Part shown: positions 22,970-32,300 of the stretch, in pieces
How the letters are laid out: each line of letters begins with the position of its first letter
Position numbering within the stretch: the stretch's first letter is position 1
NCBI RefSeq assembly: GCF_036017915.1
Contig: NZ_CP107929.1
Span: 3,007,501-3,071,500 of the forward strand
Source: Micromonospora sp. NBC_00421
GTDB lineage: Bacteria; Actinomycetota; Actinomycetes; Mycobacteriales; Micromonosporaceae
DNA: 64,000 nucleotides
Reading direction: 5' to 3'
Translations under genes and position numbers: made by a program
Notes under the pieces: model-generated
The model's database searches: none
Seen by the model: the letters and a program-made list of their open reading frames with translations, nothing else
Told to the model about the DNA's origin: nothing

Positions 22970-25801
22970 GTGCTGGTGCAGCGAGAGGAACAGATCACCC
23001 GGCTGCGGGAAGCCTTCCGGATGTCCGAGGAGCAGCAACGGGGCCATGTCTCCCTCGTGACGGGCGCGGTGGGCAGCGGCAAGACGAGCGTGTTGGAGTC
23101 GTTCGGTGAATGGGCGGTTGCCGCCGGAGGACGGGTGCTCAGTGCCGCAGGTTCCCGGGCGGAACGCGGACTGCACCTCGGGGTGCTGGGACAACTGTTC
23201 CACAGTGCGCGGCTGGGCCAGGAGGCCGCGGCCCGCGTCGAGAAGCTGATGCGGGAGGCTCCATCCGTCGTCCCCCTGCTGGAGGCGAGCCTGAACACGA
23301 CGGACGAGTCGTCGGCGTGCAACCGGGCCTGGGCACCCGTGCTGCACGGGCTGTTCACCACGCTGCTCGATCTCGCCGAGCCCGGACCGCTGGTGCTGAC
23401 CATCGACGACGTTCACCACGCCGACCCGGCGACCCTGCACTGCCTGCTGTACGTCACCCGCCGGTTGCGGCATGCCCCGATCGTGGTGGTGCTCACCGAG
23501 GCCACGATGCTGCGCCCACCACACCCGCACTTCCGGGCCGAGCTGTTCAGCCAGCCGCACTTCACCCGGATCACCCTGCCGCTGCTGACCGTCGAGGCGA
23601 TCGCCGAACTGGTCGGCGGGGGCACCGAGGCCGCCGTACGGGAGACCGCGGAGCGCTGTCTGAGCATCACCGGCGGCAACCCGTTGCTCACCCGGGCACT
23701 CATCGACGAGCGGCCCCGCGAGGAGTCCGACGAGGATCCCGCCCCGGACACCGCCTTCGGCGACGCGTTCGACCAGGCGGTGCTCGGTTGCCTCTACCGG
23801 CACGAGCCGGGGCTCCGGCGGGTGGCCCAGGCACTGGCGGTACTCAGTCGGCCGGCACCGACAGAGCTGCTGGGCCACCTGCTCGACATCATGTCCGAGT
23901 CGGTCGTACCGGCCGTGCGGGTGCTACGCACCTCCGGTCTGATGAACTGCGACCAGCTACGTCACCCGCGCATCCGCCGGTCCATCCTGGGCGACATGTC
24001 CACCGAGGAGCGCAGGGCGACGCACCAGCGCGCCGCCGAGGTGCTGCACGAACACGGCATCGACCCGCGTACGGTGGCCGAGCACCTGGTCGCCGCCGGC
24101 TGGGCCGAGGCCGCCTGGACCGTTCCGGTGCTCCAGAACGCCGCCGCACAGGCCCTGGCCTCCGGACGGCCGCACGAGGCCGCCGCCTGCCTTCGGCTGG
24201 TCAGCCGGGCCGACGTGGACGACCAGCAGCGCACCACCACCACGGCAATGCTGATCAAGGCCCGGTGGCAGGTCAACCCGCTGACGGTCAACGGACACCT
24301 CACCCAGCTGGTGCGTACGGCCCGCGACGCCGGATGGCCCGCCGACACCACCCTGTCCGCCGTGCCGTACCTGCTCTGGCAGGGTCGGGCGGAGGAGGCC
24401 GCAGAGGCGATCGTCGGCTGCGGCACGGACGACGACCAGGCCCACCCGGCCGACGCCAGCCGGTTGGGGGCCATGCGGCTGCTGCTCTCCCTCTCCCACC
24501 CCGACCATCTCCCGGCGGTACGGGAGGCGGTCGCCGCCGGGGGCCGGATGCCGGTCCTGCCCGCCGTCGGCCACCTGCAACTGCACGCCCTGACCGTGCT
24601 CGGCTCGGCGTTGACGCCCGCCGCCGAGCAGGACGCGGTGGCCACCGCCGAGCAGCTGCTGCACCGGCACCACACCGACGACGGCGTCCTCCCCGTGCTG
24701 ACCGCCCCGTTGCTGGCGCTGCTCTGGTCGGGCCGCTCGGACCGGGTGGCGGTCTGGAGCGGCACGCTGCTGGACCGCCCGGCGGTGCGGCACACCCCGG
24801 TGTGGCGGGCGGTGATCCGCTCCCTGCGCGCCGAGGCAGCCCTGCGCCTGGGCGACCTGTCCGGCGCCGAGCAGCACGCCCGCGCGGCCCTGGAGGACCT
24901 GCCGGTCCCGGCGTGGGGAGTGGCCGCGGCCGGCCCCCTGGCCACCCTGATCGCCTGTGCCACGGAGTCCGGCCGACACGGCGAGGCCGACCAGTGGCTG
25001 GCCCGGCCGCTGCCGCCCGGCGCGTTCCACACCCCGCTGGGCGTGCACTACCTGGCCGCGCGGGGCCGGCACCACCTGGCGCTGGGCCGCGCCCACGCGG
25101 CAACGGCCGACCTGCTCCGCTGCGGGGAGCTGATGCGGACCTGGGGCATCGACGTCGCCGGCCTGGTCCCCTGGCGGTTGGAGCTGGCCCGGGTACAGCT
25201 CAGCGTGGGCAACAAGGCGCACGCCAACCAACTGCTCCAGGAGCAGCTACGTGTGCCGCACGGCGTGGACGACCGGACCCACGGCCGTACGCTCCGACTG
25301 CTCGCCACCACCGCCGCCCCGGACCACCGGCGCAAGCTGCTCTTCGAGGCGGTCAACCTGCTGCAGAACTGCGGCGACCGGCTGGAGCTGGTCCGGGCGC
25401 TGGGCGACACCGGTCAGACACTGCAGCGGGCGGGCGACTGGGCGCAGGCCCGGCTGCTGGTCCGCCGGGCGTACCACCTCGCCCAGGACTGCGGGGCGCC
25501 GGTGCTGGCCCAACGGCTGGTCGGCCGCGAGCCGGGTGGGTTGCCGGGGTACCCGCCGGCCGAGACGCCGGAGTCGGAGGACGGGCTGAGCGAGGCCGAG
25601 CGGCGGGTGGCCGCGCTCGCCGTCCAGGGCCACACCAACCGGGAGATCTCCAGCAAGCTGTTCATCACGGTGAGCACGGTCGAGCAGCACCTCACCCGGG
25701 TCTATCGGAAGCTGGACGTGAAGCGTCGCTCCGACCTGCCGACCCGGCTCGTCGCCTACGCGGAGCCGCTGGCCGAGGAGGTGCAGGGGGCGGCGTCCTG
25801 A
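22970..25801 (+). CDS. LAL-family LuxR transcriptional regulator 2
   Basis: A 943-residue paralogue of the preceding regulator, same layout and length. Walker A is TGAVGSGKTSVLE (about residue 33), Walker B LVLTIDDVHHAD (about 145), then a helical middle part and a C-terminal HTH (LSEAERRVAALAVQGHTNRE, then STVEQHLTRVYRKLDV). Near-identical spots in the two proteins, such as DDVHHAD and ISGGNPLL/ITGGNPLL, show a tandem duplication followed by divergence. I chose GTG 22970, with AAAGG about 12 bp upstream, because the conserved REEQITRLREAF begins there. It probably controls the convergent PKS operon. Confidence 0.9.
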   Translation: MLVQREEQITRLREAFRMSEEQQRGHVSLVTGAVGSGKTSVLESFGEWAVAAGGRVLSAAGSRAERGLHLGVLGQLFHSARLGQEAAARVEKLMREAPSVVPLLEASLNTTDESSACNRAWAPVLHGLFTTLLDLAEPGPLVLTIDDVHHADPATLHCLLYVTRRLRHAPIVVVLTEATMLRPPHPHFRAELFSQPHFTRITLPLLTVEAIAELVGGGTEAAVRETAERCLSITGGNPLLTRALIDERPREESDEDPAPDTAFGDAFDQAVLGCLYRHEPGLRRVAQALAVLSRPAPTELLGHLLDIMSESVVPAVRVLRTSGLMNCDQLRHPRIRRSILGDMSTEERRATHQRAAEVLHEHGIDPRTVAEHLVAAGWAEAAWTVPVLQNAAAQALASGRPHEAAACLRLVSRADVDDQQRTTTTAMLIKARWQVNPLTVNGHLTQLVRTARDAGWPADTTLSAVPYLLWQGRAEEAAEAIVGCGTDDDQAHPADASRLGAMRLLLSLSHPDHLPAVREAVAAGGRMPVLPAVGHLQLHALTVLGSALTPAAEQDAVATAEQLLHRHHTDDGVLPVLTAPLLALLWSGRSDRVAVWSGTLLDRPAVRHTPVWRAVIRSLRAEAALRLGDLSGAEQHARAALEDLPVPAWGVAAAGPLATLIACATESGRHGEADQWLARPLPPGAFHTPLGVHYLAARGRHHLALGRAHAATADLLRCGELMRTWGIDVAGLVPWRLELARVQLSVGNKAHANQLLQEQLRVPHGVDDRTHGRTLRLLATTAAPDHRRKLLFEAVNLLQNCGDRLELVRALGDTGQTLQRAGDWAQARLLVRRAYHLAQDCGAPVLAQRLVGREPGGLPGYPPAETPESEDGLSEAERRVAALAVQGHTNREISSKLFITVSTVEQHLTRVYRKLDVKRRSDLPTRLVAYAEPLAEEVQGAAS

Positions 25802-25807
25802 CGCCCA

Positions 25808-25850
25808 CGGCGGGGCGCGCGCCGGGTCCTGCCTGGTGCGCGCCCCGCCG
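25808..25850. terminator. Bidirectional terminator between LAL2 and glycosyltransferase genes
   Basis: A perfect 13-bp GC stem, CGGCGGGGCGCGC (25808-25820) with GCGCGCCCCGCCG (25838-25850), around a 17-bp loop. CCCAC (25804-25808) and GTGGG (25853-25857) could extend it. It lies just past the LAL2 stop and 80 bp beyond the end of the convergent PKS operon, so it can serve both. Confidence 0.75.
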
Positions 25851-25930
25851 ACGTGGGTCCGTCGGGACGGTAGCGGCGGTCCTCCGCCCGCGTCCCGCGT
25901 GGGTGTCGTACCGCGCGACCCGGGTGCGGG

Positions 25931-27331
25931 TCAGACCGGGACCGGGGCGGGTGTCCGGCCGGCCGCGCCGGCCCGCAGCCGCAGCACCAGATCGGAGGCG
26001 GCGGTGACGCCGCCCGCCTGCCGCAGCCGCCCACGCCACAGCTCGGCGCGCTCCCGGAAGACCGGGTCGGTCAACAGCCGGTGCAGCTTGGCGACCACGT
26101 CCTCGACGTCCAGCGGGTCCTCCTGCTCGGCGGCGAGCCCGATCCCGGCGTCGACGACCCGGACCGCACCGTCGTGACAGTCGAGCCAGAACGGCATCAC
26201 CAGTTGCGGCACCCCGAACCAGGCCGCCTCGTGGATCGCGTTGGCGGCGGCGTGGTTGAAGAACGCCCGCACGTTCGGGTGGGCCAGCACCTCGACCTGC
26301 GAGGGCAGCCACGACTCGACGCGGAGGTTGGCGGGCAGCTCGCTGGCCGGCGGGAGGAGGTGCTGCCGTTGCGCCGGCAGCTTCCAGAGCACGTGGTGCT
26401 CGGGCGCGAGCCGGGCGGCCACCTCGACCAGTGCGGCCACCTGGGCGGCCGAGGGCCGCATGATGGTGCCGAATCCGATGTAGAGCACCGACGGGTGGGC
26501 GTCGAGCCAGTCCCGCAGCTGCGTCCCGTCCGGGCTCGGCGTGACGTCCGGGTGCACCATCGAGCCGACCAGGCGCAGGTTCGCCGGGGCGGTGTCGAAC
26601 GGGTACTCCAGACCGAACACCGTGTAGGCCAGCACCGCCTCCGCGGCGTCCGCGTACCGGGTGGGGCTCAGCTCGGCGTTGCTGATCCCGACGGCCCGCC
26701 GGTGCTCGGCGGCGGCGGTGCTGCGGGCCAGCCGCTCCGGCTCGGTCAACGCGCTCAGCAGCGCCGCCCGGTGGCGGTCGTTGGCGGCCCGCTGACTCGG
26801 GTTCATGTGCAGCGGCAGGCCGGACAGTGGCGTCGGGTACGCCGACGGCAGGCTGTCCTGCAGGAAGTTCGACGGCGGCACCGAAACGCTGATGACGTAC
26901 GGGACACCCCGGGTGGTCATCGCGTCCATCCCGTAGGTGGCGAACGAGTCCACCACGGCCAGCGCCGGTTCCACCTGGTCGACCAGTTCCCGGCACCGCT
27001 CGTAGAGCTGGTGCAGGTGGTCGTAGTCGGTCGAGGCGTCGACGTAGCTGACGAAGTTCTCCACCCGCGACCCGGCGGACATCCGCTTGTGCTTCTCGTC
27101 GTCCCAGTGCTCGGGGCGCATCTCGAGCCGGGCCGGACCGAGTGACAGGAACCGCACGTCACCCTCGCCGGGCAGCGCCTCGATGTCGGCCCGACGCTCG
27201 TCGGTGCAGGCGAACCGGACCTGCCCGACGCCCCGGCGCTTCAGCTCACCGGCGAGGGTGAGCAGCGGGTTGAACAGCCCTGCGCTGCCCGAGCTGACGA
27301 TCAGCAGCGGACGTTCGTCGGACGTCGTCAC
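25931..27331 (-). CDS. Family 1 (UGT/macrolide-type) glycosyltransferase
   Basis: A 466-residue GT-B glycosyltransferase. The acceptor domain begins PLLIVSSGSAGLFNPLLTLA; the C-terminal nucleotide-sugar domain has VLYIGFGTIM, then VESWLPSQVEVLAHPNVRAF, FNHAAANAIHEAAWFGVPQL and MPFWLDCHDGAVRVVDAGIG, the UGT signature. The usual HGGxxS reads NHAAAN here. It is the last gene of the PKS operon: its ribosome site AGGAG overlaps the TAG of the upstream permease. It most likely puts a sugar on the polyketide, either as final tailoring or as reversible self-protection before export. No deoxysugar genes are in the window, so the donor is unknown. Confidence 0.83.
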   Translation of the reverse strand: MTTSDERPLLIVSSGSAGLFNPLLTLAGELKRRGVGQVRFACTDERRADIEALPGEGDVRFLSLGPARLEMRPEHWDDEKHKRMSAGSRVENFVSYVDASTDYDHLHQLYERCRELVDQVEPALAVVDSFATYGMDAMTTRGVPYVISVSVPPSNFLQDSLPSAYPTPLSGLPLHMNPSQRAANDRHRAALLSALTEPERLARSTAAAEHRRAVGISNAELSPTRYADAAEAVLAYTVFGLEYPFDTAPANLRLVGSMVHPDVTPSPDGTQLRDWLDAHPSVLYIGFGTIMRPSAAQVAALVEVAARLAPEHHVLWKLPAQRQHLLPPASELPANLRVESWLPSQVEVLAHPNVRAFFNHAAANAIHEAAWFGVPQLVMPFWLDCHDGAVRVVDAGIGLAAEQEDPLDVEDVVAKLHRLLTDPVFRERAELWRGRLRQAGGVTAASDLVLRLRAGAAGRTPAPVPV

Positions 27332-27340
27332 CGTCGTCTC

Positions 27341-28183
27341 CTAGTCCATCGCCCGGCGCATGAAGCCGCGGATGCCGACGACTGTGAAGAACACGAAGAC
27401 CACCGTCAGGACCAGCAGGTCCAGCCAGAGCGGCACCGACTCGACCCCGGGCGGGGCGACAAGCGACCGGGTGGCCTCGCTGACGTAGGTGAGCGGGTTG
27501 AGCGCGCAGATCACCTGGAACCAGCGCATCGAGTCGAGCGCGCGCAGCGGGAACTGGGTGGCGCCGGTGAACATCAACGGCGTCATGATCACGGTGAACA
27601 TGATCTGGATCATGTTCGGTGGGACCAGGGTGCCGAAGGTCAGCCCCATGGCCGCACCAACAAGCGAACCGATCACCAGCACGCCGAGCACCGACAGCAC
27701 CGTCGACAGCGGCCAGCTCACGTCGAGCATCAGCATCCCGATCGGGATGAGCAACAGGCCGGCGATCAGACCCCGGATCGCGCCGAAGACGATCTTCTCG
27801 ATGGCCACCAGCGGGATCGCCATCGGGGCCAGCAGCCGGTCCTCGATCTCCCGGGTGAACGAGAAGTCCATCACCATGGGCAGGGCGGTGTTCTCCAGGC
27901 CGATCAGGAACGCGTTCAGCGCGACCACGCCGGGCAGCAGCACGTTGGCGAAGTTGTCGCTGGCGTACCCGAGGTCACCGAGGACCTTGCCGAAGATCAG
28001 CAGCATGAACAGCGGCTGGATGAGAACCTGGGCGACGAAGCCGACCAGCTCGCCCCGGCTGGTGACGAAGAGGTCGCGCCAGAGCACGGCCCGGAAGGTG
28101 GCGAACTGGTCCGACCAGCGCACCGGCGTGGGCGTCGTGGCCGACGCCGGCGCGGACGGTGTGACGGGGGCGGTGACGCTCAC
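27341..28183 (-). CDS. ABC-2 exporter permease, DrrB-like
   Basis: A 280-residue membrane protein with six predicted helices, preceded by a Thr/Pro/Ala-rich cytoplasmic N-terminus. FATFRAVLWRDLFVTSRGEL, then ALPMVMDFSFTREIEDRLLA and LTFGTLVPPNMIQIMFTVIM, are typical of DrrB-type drug exporters. Its ATG overlaps the stop of the ATPase gene by 4 bp, and it ends 9 bp before the glycosyltransferase start. It should export the finished, probably glycosylated, polyketide and contribute to self-resistance. Confidence 0.88.
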   Translation of the reverse strand: MSVTAPVTPSAPASATTPTPVRWSDQFATFRAVLWRDLFVTSRGELVGFVAQVLIQPLFMLLIFGKVLGDLGYASDNFANVLLPGVVALNAFLIGLENTALPMVMDFSFTREIEDRLLAPMAIPLVAIEKIVFGAIRGLIAGLLLIPIGMLMLDVSWPLSTVLSVLGVLVIGSLVGAAMGLTFGTLVPPNMIQIMFTVIMTPLMFTGATQFPLRALDSMRWFQVICALNPLTYVSEATRSLVAPPGVESVPLWLDLLVLTVVFVFFTVVGIRGFMRRAMD

Positions 28184-29235
28184 CGAAGTTCCCTTCCGGT
28201 CAGGTGGATGAACACGTCTTCCAGGCTGGGCTGGCCGATGCTGAGATCACTTACCGCGCAGTTCAGGTCGGTGAGGATCTTCAGCGCCATCGGCACGGCG
28301 TTGGCCGGTGCGCCCGAGGTGTAGAGGCGGAACGACAGCGTGGTGTCCGGGTCGGCGGTGGCCTGCGGGGCCGGCGTCGGCATCGGGGGCATGCCCGGCA
28401 GCATCGGCATGCCCCCGGCCGGAGCGGCCGGGGCGCCGCCGGGACGCACACGCTCCACCCGCTCGACGTCCGGGATGTTGTCCAGGGCGGCCTGTACCTC
28501 CTCGGCGGGGGCACCGGCCGTGACCACCAGGGTCAACGTGCTGCTGCCCGGCAGGGTCCGGGTCAGCGCGGTCGGCGTGCCGAGGGTGAGCAGCTTCCCG
28601 TGGTCGACGATGCCGACCCGGTCGCAGAGCTTCGCCGCCTCGTCCATGTCGTGGGTGGTCACCACGACGGTGACCCCGGCCCGCTTCAGCTCGGCGATCC
28701 GGTCGTGCACGAACAGCCGCGACTGCGGGTCGAGGCCGCCGGAGGGCTCGTCGAGGAAGAGCACCCGGGGCTCGTGCATGAGCGCGCGGGCGATCATGGT
28801 GCGTTGCGCCAGGCCACCGGAGAGGAAGTCGGTCCGGGACTTGGCGTGCTCGGCGAGCCCCATCTGCTCCAGCAGCTCGTCGGCGCGGCGCAGCCGCTGC
28901 GACCGGGGGATCCGGTGGTACGCCGAATGGAAGAGCAGGTTCTCCCGGACGCTGAGCGACCGGTCCAGGTTCACCCGCTGCGGGACGACCGCCAGGAGCT
29001 TCCGCGCCACCGCCGGTGCGCCCAGCACGTCCGCGCCGCACACGACGGCCCGGCCGGAGGTGGCCCGGACCCGCGTCGTCAGCACGCCGATCGTCGTGGT
29101 CTTGCCGGCGCCGTTGGGCCCGAGCAGACCGAAGACCTCGCCCGCGGCGACGGAGAAGCTCAGCCCGTCCACCGCCGGCGGCATGTCGGGCCGGTACTTC
29201 TTGACCAGCTCCTCGACCACTACTGCGTCGTCCAC
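28180..29235 (-). CDS. ABC exporter ATPase, DrrA-like, with Met/Pro-rich insert
   Basis: A 351-residue ATPase. Walker A is GPNGAGKTTTIG (about residue 39), signature FLSGGLAQRTMIARAL (LSGGL instead of LSGGQ), Walker B VLFLDEPSGGLDPQ and H-loop THDMDEAAKL. A C-terminal DrrA-type domain ends SLEDVFIHLTGRELR. Between residues of about 262 and 287 there is an unusual low-complexity segment rich in Met, Pro, Gly and Ala (GGMPMLPGMPPMPTPAPQA), not usual in DrrA proteins. GTG 29235 follows GGGAG by 10 bp; no ATG is available in frame. It lies 96 bp after the terminal PKS gene in the same direction. Confidence 0.88.
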   Translation of the reverse strand: MDDAVVVEELVKKYRPDMPPAVDGLSFSVAAGEVFGLLGPNGAGKTTTIGVLTTRVRATSGRAVVCGADVLGAPAVARKLLAVVPQRVNLDRSLSVRENLLFHSAYHRIPRSQRLRRADELLEQMGLAEHAKSRTDFLSGGLAQRTMIARALMHEPRVLFLDEPSGGLDPQSRLFVHDRIAELKRAGVTVVVTTHDMDEAAKLCDRVGIVDHGKLLTLGTPTALTRTLPGSSTLTLVVTAGAPAEEVQAALDNIPDVERVERVRPGGAPAAPAGGMPMLPGMPPMPTPAPQATADPDTTLSFRLYTSGAPANAVPMALKILTDLNCAVSDLSIGQPSLEDVFIHLTGRELR

Positions 29236-29331
29236 GTCGTCATGCTCCCGTCCTGGGTCCCGGTGGGACAGTTCTTCTCGCTCCGATAGGGGGTGCTAGG
29301 GGCAGGCCAGGGGCACGGTGCCCGGCCGGCC

Positions 29332-32300
29332 TCAGAGATCTCGTCCGGCCAGCCATTCGTGCACGGTCGCGCCGAGGTCCGGACCCCGCTCGCCGACCAT
29401 CGTGAAGTGGTCGCCCGCCGCGTCCGCCACCTCGTGCGGATACGGCCACCGGGAACGCCACCCGCCCGGCTCGCCGGACCACTCCCCCAGCGGCTCGCCG
29501 GCCCGGACCAGCAGGGTGGCCGACTCCATCGGCGCCGGCCGCCAGCCCAGGAAGAGGGGGAGGTAGCCGGCCCAGGCGGTGGCCCGGTGGTCGTCCATCG
29601 GGGTGTACGCGCTGTCCCGCTCGACCATCCCGTCGAGCAGCTGGTTCGTCCAGCCGCCGAGCACCTCGCTGTCGGCCGGATAGGTGTCCATCAGCACCAC
29701 CGCGGCCGGTGGCCGCCCCTGCCGCTCCAGCTCCCGGGCGAGCACATTGGCCACCATCGCGCCGCCGGAGTGCCCGGCCAGCACCAACGGGCCGTCGCCG
29801 ACGGTGCGTAGCACGGTGTCGGCGTGCACCCGCAGCAGCGCGTCGAGGTCGACGGGGAGTTCCTCCCCGACCCCGAAGCCCGGGTTCGGCAGCGCCCACA
29901 CGTCGCGCCGGCCCCGCAGCCCGGCGGCGAACCGGGCGTACTCGTGGGCGCCGGACAGCAGCGACATGGTGCAGCAGCAGACGACCGGGGTGCCCGGTCC
30001 CTCGGCGAGCCGCACGATCCCGGCCGGACGGGTGAGCTGTCCCGGCTCGGTGAAACTGGGGCGGAACTGGGCGAGCTTCACCAGCAGTTCGGCGTACCCG
30101 GCGGCGTCCTCGCGCGCTTTCGCCCCACGGAACAGCGCGCCGAGGATCCCGCCCGCGCCCTCCGCGGTGGCCCCCTCGACCGGCGCGTCGCCGGCCGCGT
30201 CGCCGAGGATCCGGCCGAGCAGGTGACGGGCCAGCTCGGCCGGGGTGGAGTGGTCGAAGAGCAGGGTGGCGGAGAGTTCCGCCCCGGTGTCCTGGCGCAG
30301 GGCGTCGCGCAGTTCCAGTGCGGTCAGCGAGTCGAAGCCCAGCTCGAGGAAATCCCGGTCGGCCTCGATCGCGCCCGGCGAGGCGTGCCCGAGCACTGTG
30401 GACACGTGCGCCCGGACCAGGTCCAGCAGGATGCGGTGCCGGTCGGCGGCCGAGGCACCGGCGAGCCGGTCCCGCAGGGCACGGGCCGGGTCGGTCGCCG
30501 TCGCGGTGACCCGCCCGGCGGCCTCGTAGACCTCGGCCGCCTCCGGAACGCCGCGCAGCAGCGGCGACGGACGCACGGCGGTGAAGGCCGGCACGAACGC
30601 GGGCCAGTCGACGTCGGCCACCGCGACGGCGTCGTCGCGTCCCTCGACCGTCCGCAGCAGGGCGTCGGCGGCCAGCTCCGGATCGAGCGGCACGATGCCC
30701 CGCCGCCGCAGCTGGCCCGGCTCGGTGACCTCGTCGACCCAGGGTGCCCAGGCCACCACGGTGGCCGGTCGGCCGGCGGCCCGGCGACCGGCGGCCAGGG
30801 CCTCCAGCGCGGCACCGGTGGCGGCGGCGACGGCCGCGCCGCCACCTCCCCAGGTGGCGGCGGTCGAGGTGAAGACGACGAACTCGTCGAAGGGCCGGTC
30901 GACGCAGGCGGCGTCGAGGGCGGCCACGGCGGCGACCTGCTCGCCGACCTCGGTGGCGAGGTCGGCCGGGGTGACGGCGGAGACCGGGACGCCGGGTCCG
31001 CTGGAGTCGACGAGGTGCAGCACGGTGCGCACCGGTGTCCCGGCCGCGTCGAGCCGGTCCAGTGCCGCCGGCAGCGCGGCGGGATCGGCGACCGTGGTGA
31101 GGTCGACGCCACCGGCGGACAGTTCGGCGGTCAACCCGGCCGACACCGGGGCCCCGGCGAGGAGCAGGTGGGTCGCGCCCCGGGCGGCGAGCCAGCGCAG
31201 CACGTGTGGGCCGCGCACCGCCGCGCCACCGTGCACCAGCACCGCACCCCGGGGCCGCCACGCCACGCCCGTGGCGGCCGGACCGGTCGGGACGTGTTCC
31301 AGTCGCCGGGCATGCAGCACACCGGAGCGGACGGCGACCTGGTCCTCGTCCCCACCACCTGCGACGACCCGCGCCAACGTGGCCAGGTCCGCCTCGTCGC
31401 CGGCAGCGGGCAGGTCCAGCAGGCCGCCCCAGAGACGGGGCTGCTCCAGCGCCAGCACCCGGCCCAGGCCCCAGACGGACGCCCCGGCGGGGCGCGGCGC
31501 GGGATCATCCGCGTCGACGGCGACCGCCCCACGGGTGACGCACCACATCGGGACGGCGGCCCCGGCATCGGCGAGGGCGCGGACCAGTCCGGCGGTGTCG
31601 GCCAGCACTGCGGTGTCGGCCAGCACTGCGGGGCCGGTCAGCACTGCGGGGCCGGTCAGCACTGCGGGGTCCGACCGGTCGTCGTACGCGTCGAGCAGGG
31701 ACAGCACCCGGGCCGGGGCGTCGGTGTCCGCGCCGAGCGCCGCCCGTACCGCGTCGCCCGGGTCGTCGCCGGGGCGGACCGGCACGGGCACCGGGGAGAG
31801 CCCCTCGGTGCGCAGCGCCGCCAGCACCGGCCCGATCGGCGCACCGTCCGGCGCGACCACCAGGCAGCGCCCGGCCGGGGCCGGCCCGGACGGTGCCACG
31901 ACGGGCACCCAGCCGGTGCGGTACCGCAGAGCGTCCACGCGGGACACGCGACGACGCCGGTCCCGGTATCCGGCCAGGGCGGGCAGCACCGCCCGGAGCG
32001 CCTCCCCCCGGTCGGCGTCGACCCCGAGCACGGCCGCCAGCGCGGAGGTGTCCCCGCTCTCGGCGGCCGCCCAGAACTCCCGGTCCTCCCCGGTGTCCGC
32101 CGGAGGCAGGCCGAAGGTGATCGGGTCGGGCCAGTACCGCTCGTGTGCGAAGGCGTACGTGGGCAGGTCGACCCGGACGGCGTCGGTACCGGCGAAGAGT
32201 TCGGGCCAGCGCATTCCGCCGCCGCGCAGGTCCACCGCCGCGACGGCGGTGAGCAAGCCGGCCACCTCGCAGGAGTCCCGGCGGGCCGTCGCCACGAACG

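Noticed and set aside
31596..31667. Tandem units considered as a regulatory iteron
   Set aside because: They lie deep inside a coding region and keep the frame, so a coding repeat is the simpler reading.
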